Shown one piece after another: positions 53,641-57,598 of a DNA stretch of 57,598 nucleotides. A program made the position numbers and the translations under genes. The notes under the pieces were generated by a model. The model did not search any database. It was not told where the DNA came from and saw only the letters and a list, made by a program, of their open reading frames with translations. Numbering within the stretch: position 1 is the first letter of the stretch; each line of letters starts with the position of its first letter. Origin of the DNA: CAZBBC01 sp964489835 (lineage in GTDB: Bacteria; Calditrichota; Calditrichia; JAJRVZ01); assembly GCA_964489835.1 (NCBI GenBank), contig CAZBBC010000016.1:1-57598 (forward strand), read 5' to 3'.

Positions 53641-55188
53641 CTAAAGTTCTATCTTTTCTACTTTTTCCAATTTCACATCATCAACTCCGTTCACCTGGTG
53701 GATAGAGATATTGCTTACGTTTTTAAGAATGAACTGCGGTGCATCCTTTCCCCTTTGAGCATCAACATGATAAAAACTGGCATCGTGAGCATCATCCAAA
53801 ACAAAAGCGGGACGTTCGTCACTATTTATGTACCGTAAGACTACGTTACTTACTCTCAATCCTTTTACATAACGAAAATACATTCCATAAGCAGGCATTG
53901 AATGCCATCGATAAGGATCGGGGTACATGTCGATATTTTGAGGAACCTTTTTGTCAATTGACTCTTTCGAAGCACCTCCCCGGAAATAAATTCGGATATT
54001 ATTCAACGTCAAATCTTCGATATAATGCCCGGGAATACCCATCACCATTCCGGCTCCCAATTCGGGAACCTTCGGTCGTCCACCCACATCGTAAACATTT
54101 AGGTTACTGATTGTGATGCGTCTGCAAATACCAACCGGTGTTCCTTCGGGGCCACGCATTCGGGCATTTAACCGGATGAATAAAGGCGTATCTGTCACAT
54201 CGCGCATCGTAATGTTGTCGATCAATATATCTTCAATCAAACCACCATCAGCTGTTTCGATACAGATTCCACGTGAACGTTCGAAAACACAATTAGAAAC
54301 AGCTATATTCCTGAAGCCTCCGTTTGATTCTGTTCCAAACTTCAAACGACCGGTAATACAGTGATTTACACCAGGATCTTCGTCTTTGAATACGGTTTTG
54401 AATGTTCCGTCCATCAACGAACCGTGATCATAGCCATACACCTGGCAATTGGTGATGGTGACATTCTCTGTGGCACGAGCGTAACCCAGTCCGAACGAGG
54501 ATTTTAAACAAAGCCCATCGTCTGTGGGCGAGTTAATGATACAGTTTGAAATACGAACATTCTTACAGCAGTCGATATCAAAGGCGTCGCGGTCGGCATC
54601 CGCACGTACATTATCGATGGTCAAATTATCCACGCCCGTAGCCAGAATGCAGAAGTGACCACCATGAAGAATGGAGATGTCACGAATTGTTACATTGTAA
54701 CAATTTTTCAAGCCGATTGCCTTGTTTGCTGATCCCTTAATGTCGGGTTTATCGTATGTGTACAAACCTTTACCCCAGATCAGTCCGTTACCTGTGATCG
54801 CAATATTGTGTAGGCTATCACCGTAAATCAGACTGTTTTTCCAATAGCTGTGCCCAAAGTCCTGAAACTTTTTATACCAGGCATCTTCCTCTGGTAAGTC
54901 ATACCCTACGCTATCCACTTCTTTATCTCCAATTAACACTGCCCCCTGGTCCAGATGAAGCGTGATCTTACTTTTCATTTGAATCGTATAGGAAAGAAAA
55001 TCACCAGCAGGAAAATAAACCGTTCCACCTCCATTCTGTGCAGCGGCATCAACTGCAGCGTTAATTGCTTTAGTATTATTGGTTTTGCCATCTCCCCTGG
55101 CTCCGTAATCGAGCACATTGTAAAACATCTCTTGAGCAGTGACAGATACCACCATTAAAAACATCAACAGTACTACTATTTTTCTCAA
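53641..55188 (-). CDS. GH28-family polygalacturonase-like enzyme
   Basis: 515 residues with a signal peptide (1-19, VSVTAQ). After the entry NVLDYGARGDGKTNNTKAI (24-42), a right-handed beta-helix follows with the GH28 active-site pieces: DAFDID (201-206), SPTDDGLCLKS (220-230), YGYDHGSLMDG (251-261) in place of the G-H-G motif, and GRLKFGTESNG (280-290) for R-I-K. The catalytic aspartates are present. GH28 enzymes cut galacturonan or rhamnogalacturonan, in line with the GH78 rhamnosidase. It starts at TTG 55188 with AAGGAGA 5-6 bases before it; no ATG is nearby. The RAYT/REP island lies upstream. Confidence 0.85.
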   Translation of the reverse strand: MRKIVVLLMFLMVVSVTAQEMFYNVLDYGARGDGKTNNTKAINAAVDAAAQNGGGTVYFPAGDFLSYTIQMKSKITLHLDQGAVLIGDKEVDSVGYDLPEEDAWYKKFQDFGHSYWKNSLIYGDSLHNIAITGNGLIWGKGLYTYDKPDIKGSANKAIGLKNCYNVTIRDISILHGGHFCILATGVDNLTIDNVRADADRDAFDIDCCKNVRISNCIINSPTDDGLCLKSSFGLGYARATENVTITNCQVYGYDHGSLMDGTFKTVFKDEDPGVNHCITGRLKFGTESNGGFRNIAVSNCVFERSRGICIETADGGLIEDILIDNITMRDVTDTPLFIRLNARMRGPEGTPVGICRRITISNLNVYDVGGRPKVPELGAGMVMGIPGHYIEDLTLNNIRIYFRGGASKESIDKKVPQNIDMYPDPYRWHSMPAYGMYFRYVKGLRVSNVVLRYINSDERPAFVLDDAHDASFYHVDAQRGKDAPQFILKNVSNISIHQVNGVDDVKLEKVEKIEL

Positions 55189-55312
55189 TTGATTCTCCTT
55201 ACAAAGAAAATTTAGTTTTTTACATGTTTAGTAATAAGTGTCCGATTAAAAATTTTAGTTAGTACTGATTTTACTAATAGTTTTTATTGTTAAACACAAT
55301 ATGTACACATTT

Positions 55313-55329
55313 ATGTCCCGTAGGGACAT
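55313..55329 (-). repeat. REP palindrome 1 (outer)
   Basis: ATGTCCC GTA GGGACAT, perfect 7-base arms. On the minus strand it is preceded by ttgctataaatat, as is palindrome 4 on the plus strand. Confidence 0.75.
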
Positions 55330-55352
55330 CATATTTATAGCAAAATCATACC

Positions 55353-55667
55353 CTAAGAAAAGCCTAGTCCCGTTAGGGACGCAATATCTACTAAACATCT
55401 AATAATTCCTTTTTGATTTATCCACTTTGATGATGAGCCTTTTATGTCCTGCAACAATTCCGGTATTAATTGGTGTGGTTTATAGCTAATGAAAACATGA
55501 ATATGATTCTCAACACCATTTATCGCTATTAGTTTATGCTTATTTGTTTGTATGATACCCGTGATATATTTATACAATTCATCTTTCCAATCTGATTTGA
55601 TAAGAGATGTTCGATCCTCAACGGCAAATACGAATTGGATATAAATTTATGTGTAAGTATTGGCCAT
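55353..55667 (-). pseudogene. REP-associated tyrosine transposase (RAYT/IS200-like), broken
   Basis: Family opening MANTYT is at 55667, but the seventh codon is TAA at 55647-55649; the next codons (IYIQFVFAVEDRTSLIKSDW) continue the family sequence, so a Gln codon was lost to a nonsense change. The metal-binding HUH motif ENHIHVF and SSSKWINQKG are intact. The usual C-terminal helix with the catalytic tyrosine is gone, replaced by sequence of REP palindrome 2. The enzyme is therefore inactive. Such enzymes copy or move REP palindromes, which surround it here. Confidence 0.8.
55367..55380 (-). repeat. REP palindrome 2 (inner)
   Basis: GTCCC GTTA GGGAC. It lies in the lost 3' end of the transposase gene, 53 bases from palindrome 1 (start to start on the minus strand). 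Confidence 0.75.
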
Positions 55668-55681
55668 GATCTTAATATTTC

Positions 55682-55695
55682 GTCCCTACCGGGAC
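55682..55695 (+). repeat. REP palindrome 3 (inner)
   Basis: GTCCC TACC GGGAC, 14 bases before the transposase start and facing the other way from palindrome 2; both are preceded by atatt. Confidence 0.75.
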
Positions 55696-55733
55696 TTTAG
55701 AATATTGGATTATATGATTGCTATAAATATTTT

Positions 55734-55747
55734 GTCCCTAATGGGAC
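55734..55747 (+). repeat. REP palindrome 4 (outer)
   Basis: GTCCC TAAT GGGAC, preceded by ttgctataaatat as in palindrome 1 and 52 bases from palindrome 3. The remaining stretch to 55898 has no gene. Confidence 0.75.
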
Positions 55748-55956
55748 AATTATATTGTGTAATTTTCTCATTCCTTCGACTCTGCTCATGATGACGAGAG
55801 GGACGTTCATTTGCCTGAAACTGAGTACTTTAAATTAAGTCCCAAGATTGGGATATCATCAAACTCACTTGATGTTCCGGTATTTAGTAATACTTTTCAA
55901 ATTTTAACCGGACACTAATGATGTCTGGTTTATATTAAAAATATTTATTGTAATCG

Positions 55957-57598
55957 TTAGCGTATATCAAATGAAAACAACGTTGCATCTTTCAGTTGAA
56001 AGCGTAAACGCACCAGTTTGCCTGCTAGATCCTTCAGGCATTTATCACCCCAGCGGATGGGTGCGTCAAGTTCATCGCCGGTAAAAGGGGTACAATCATT
56101 AGCGGTCCATCCTTCAAGCGGTTCATCCCGTAGGGCAGATCTTATTTCCACACGGATTTCATGCTTGGCCGATGCATTGATGAACAGATCACCTTTAACC
56201 GGGATCGGGCGTGTAAGGACACGACCGAGCGTATCCGGCATTGATTGCACACCAATTAACCTGTCTCGCAGGGTGGTAGCCAATCCGATGCTACTAGTTC
56301 CAAAAGTGTCGTGGGCTGTATCATTACCACCATAATAAAAACGCATCTCATCATTCACCATTACCGGTTTTTCGAAGAGTGAAACCATACCACCATCCCA
56401 GGCGTTTTTCGAGCCGATATTTAAGAAAATCCGTTGGGCACTCTGGGGTAATCGATGCCAGTTTATGCCATCGCCGCTCCAGACAAGCTCCTGATAGAGA
56501 TGATGATGCACTGTTTCGTACAATTGTAATTGTCCGAAGAAGAGGTCGCCACGGCGAAATACCGTCATGCCGTAAAAATAATCCGGATCATTCTCCTCCG
56601 GTACGAGGACTGTATGTTCATGGCTCCAATTAATCAAATCAGTGCTTTCCTTCACGGCTACACGACGTCGGCCCACATGCCTCATATCGTTTCCAGCAAA
56701 CGCCCGTGGCCGCACAAACATCAACCATCGTTCATTGATTTCATCATAAACAAAGTTGTTGTGCGTGTCGCTATGATACCACACGGCCGGGTGATCGAAG
56801 GCGCAGTCGAATGTCTTGCCGTCTCCGGAGTAAGAGACAAACACGCCACCACTATCATTATGGATAGCGACGAATCTTTCTTGTGGGAATTTTGCACTGG
56901 GATTGAATTCAACATCAATTCCGCCGGTTTTTTCCCGGCCTAATTTTATGGCGTTGTTCTGCGGAGAAATACTCTCGCGGTTGTCAAACAATCCCAGTAC
57001 CGGTTTTTGCCATTTAATCCCGTCTCCGGACTCGGCATAGCACATATTGTAGGAAAAGGGAAGCTTGTTATTATAGGCATTTAAATCAAACACCCCATAC
57101 CACATTTTATACAACCGGTCCTTAGAATCAAGGAGCACGGTGCCGCCGGACATGGGGCCAACTTTACCTTCTATAGGCTGATCCTTTACCATTATCGGAT
57201 TGCCGGCGTAGCGCTGCAATTCAACCACGAACCGCTCAACTTTCCAGCGGTCTTCAATGATGCGCTCATCACAGGGAAAATAAGGACCCTTAACCGGCAA
57301 GGCAGCAAGCTCCGCCTCTGAAATCTTAAGACCTCTGTCTTTGCCATCTGTTAGCCATTCTATAGTGAAACGTACAAACGTCAGTTGATCTGTATCATGT
57401 TGGGATCCGTGTTCATATAACATTCCGATTGAACCATCCGGCAGAACAGCCAGGCTTGAATAAGCCGCCAGACCCGGGTATATTATTTTCGAAACAGGCC
57501 AGGATTTCCCTTCATCGTAGCTCATTCGCACCGTCATGTTTTCACGTTTGCTGCTTGCCGGATTTGAAAAGAGCAGGCGGTTTTTATCATCGCCATTT
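55957..57598 (-). CDS. GH33 exo-sialidase fused to a second propeller, 5' end outside window
   Basis: The frame is open to the window edge, so the N-terminal part is missing; codons before the first internal ATG at 57537 (NRLLFSNPASS) clearly belong to the sialidase. Seen: an Asp-box (SYDEGKSWP), then GLAAYSSLAVLPDGSIGMLYEHG with the catalytic tyrosine and the glutamate of the family, closing the six-bladed sialidase propeller at FTIEWLTDG. About 330 more residues form a GH32/GH43-like five-bladed propeller (MCYAESGDGIKWQKP, VAVKESTDLINWSHE, ELVWSGDGINWHRLP), followed by a small C-terminal sandwich. The sialidase would free terminal sialic acid for the TRAP, SSS and aldolase genes. The task of the second propeller is unknown. 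Confidence 0.85.
   Translation of the reverse strand, partial: NGDDKNRLLFSNPASSKRENMTVRMSYDEGKSWPVSKIIYPGLAAYSSLAVLPDGSIGMLYEHGSQHDTDQLTFVRFTIEWLTDGKDRGLKISEAELAALPVKGPYFPCDERIIEDRWKVERFVVELQRYAGNPIMVKDQPIEGKVGPMSGGTVLLDSKDRLYKMWYGVFDLNAYNNKLPFSYNMCYAESGDGIKWQKPVLGLFDNRESISPQNNAIKLGREKTGGIDVEFNPSAKFPQERFVAIHNDSGGVFVSYSGDGKTFDCAFDHPAVWYHSDTHNNFVYDEINERWLMFVRPRAFAGNDMRHVGRRRVAVKESTDLINWSHEHTVLVPEENDPDYFYGMTVFRRGDLFFGQLQLYETVHHHLYQELVWSGDGINWHRLPQSAQRIFLNIGSKNAWDGGMVSLFEKPVMVNDEMRFYYGGNDTAHDTFGTSSIGLATTLRDRLIGVQSMPDTLGRVLTRPIPVKGDLFINASAKHEIRVEIRSALRDEPLEGWTANDCTPFTGDELDAPIRWGDKCLKDLAGKLVRLRFQLKDATLFSFDIR

Larger units (their letters stand above)
55235..55920. mobile_element. REP/RAYT island bounded by terminal inverted repeats
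   Basis: The ends are taagtgtccgattaaaaa at the left and, reversed, attagtgtccggttaaaat at the right, the same terminal sequence that bounds 10877-11101. Inside are four REP palindromes in mirror order around a dead RAYT-type transposase. Either the island inserted into an older element or the whole was mobilised together. Flanking target duplications are not clear. Confidence 0.5.

Noticed and set aside
55300..55750. CRISPR array from the repeated GTCCCTANNGGGAC motif
   Set aside because: The units are inverted to one another, unequally placed, and surround a RAYT gene; they are REP palindromes, not direct repeats with spacers.

Overview
The window is about 57.6 kb of AT-leaning DNA (one gene excepted) from what looks like an uncultured Gram-negative bacterium of the FCB supergroup (Fibrobacteres-Chlorobi-Bacteroidetes and relatives such as KSB1 or Calditrichota). 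This is inferred from a SusC-like TonB-dependent receptor, a PorV-family outer-membrane protein, a protein with a type IX secretion (T9SS)-style C-terminal domain, a CBM9/DUF5916 outer-membrane protein and many lipoprotein or Sec-exported glycosidases. A run of exactly 100 Ns (31713-31812) marks a scaffold join, so this is probably a metagenome-derived contig. No rRNA, tRNA or CRISPR array was seen.

Nearly every gene is on the minus strand, and the window reads as one large glycan-use region. From right to left in transcription order: a GH33 sialidase fused to a second propeller (its 5' end lies beyond the window); a decayed RAYT transposase between REP palindromes; a GH28 pectinase-like enzyme; a DUF4838 protein; a large exported protein of unknown family; a DUF5009 acyltransferase-like membrane protein; a PQQ/FG-GAP propeller fused to a GH123-like catalytic region; a ROK repressor; a SusC-like receptor, T9SS-sorted protein and PorV triad; a DapA/NanA-family aldolase; two NHL-propeller proteins; a block of three exported unknowns; a lone propeller; a TRAP transporter (DctP, DctQ, DctM) followed by a second DapA/NanA-family aldolase; a GC-rich TIM-barrel-like gene; a GH78 rhamnosidase; a GH20 hexosaminidase plus DUF4838 pair; two more NHL proteins; and a sodium:solute symporter with a compact NagA-like deacetylase. 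Only the DUF5916 gene and a PilZ-like gene are on the plus strand.

Taken together, the genes suggest extracellular removal of sialic acid, N-acetylhexosamines and rhamnose from a complex acidic glycan, uptake by the SusC-like receptor, TRAP and SSS systems, cleavage of keto-acid sugars by the two aldolases, and entry of GlcNAc-6-phosphate into central metabolism through NagA. The ROK protein is the only obvious regulator. Substrates are inferred from families, not shown.

The most unusual aspect is the genome structure. The NHL proteins form a two-gene module present twice, 24 kb apart, in direct orientation. One copy lacks its C-terminus. Elsewhere, isolated NHL C-terminal tails sit directly behind the GH78 gene and in front of an unrelated gene. 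The leader-peptide DNA of the NHL genes is also found at the start of the unrelated GH20 gene, and a second orphan leader lies in front of GH78. This looks like repeated recombination that swaps gene bodies between conserved ends. A RAYT/REP island and a short hairpin element share the same terminal inverted repeat.
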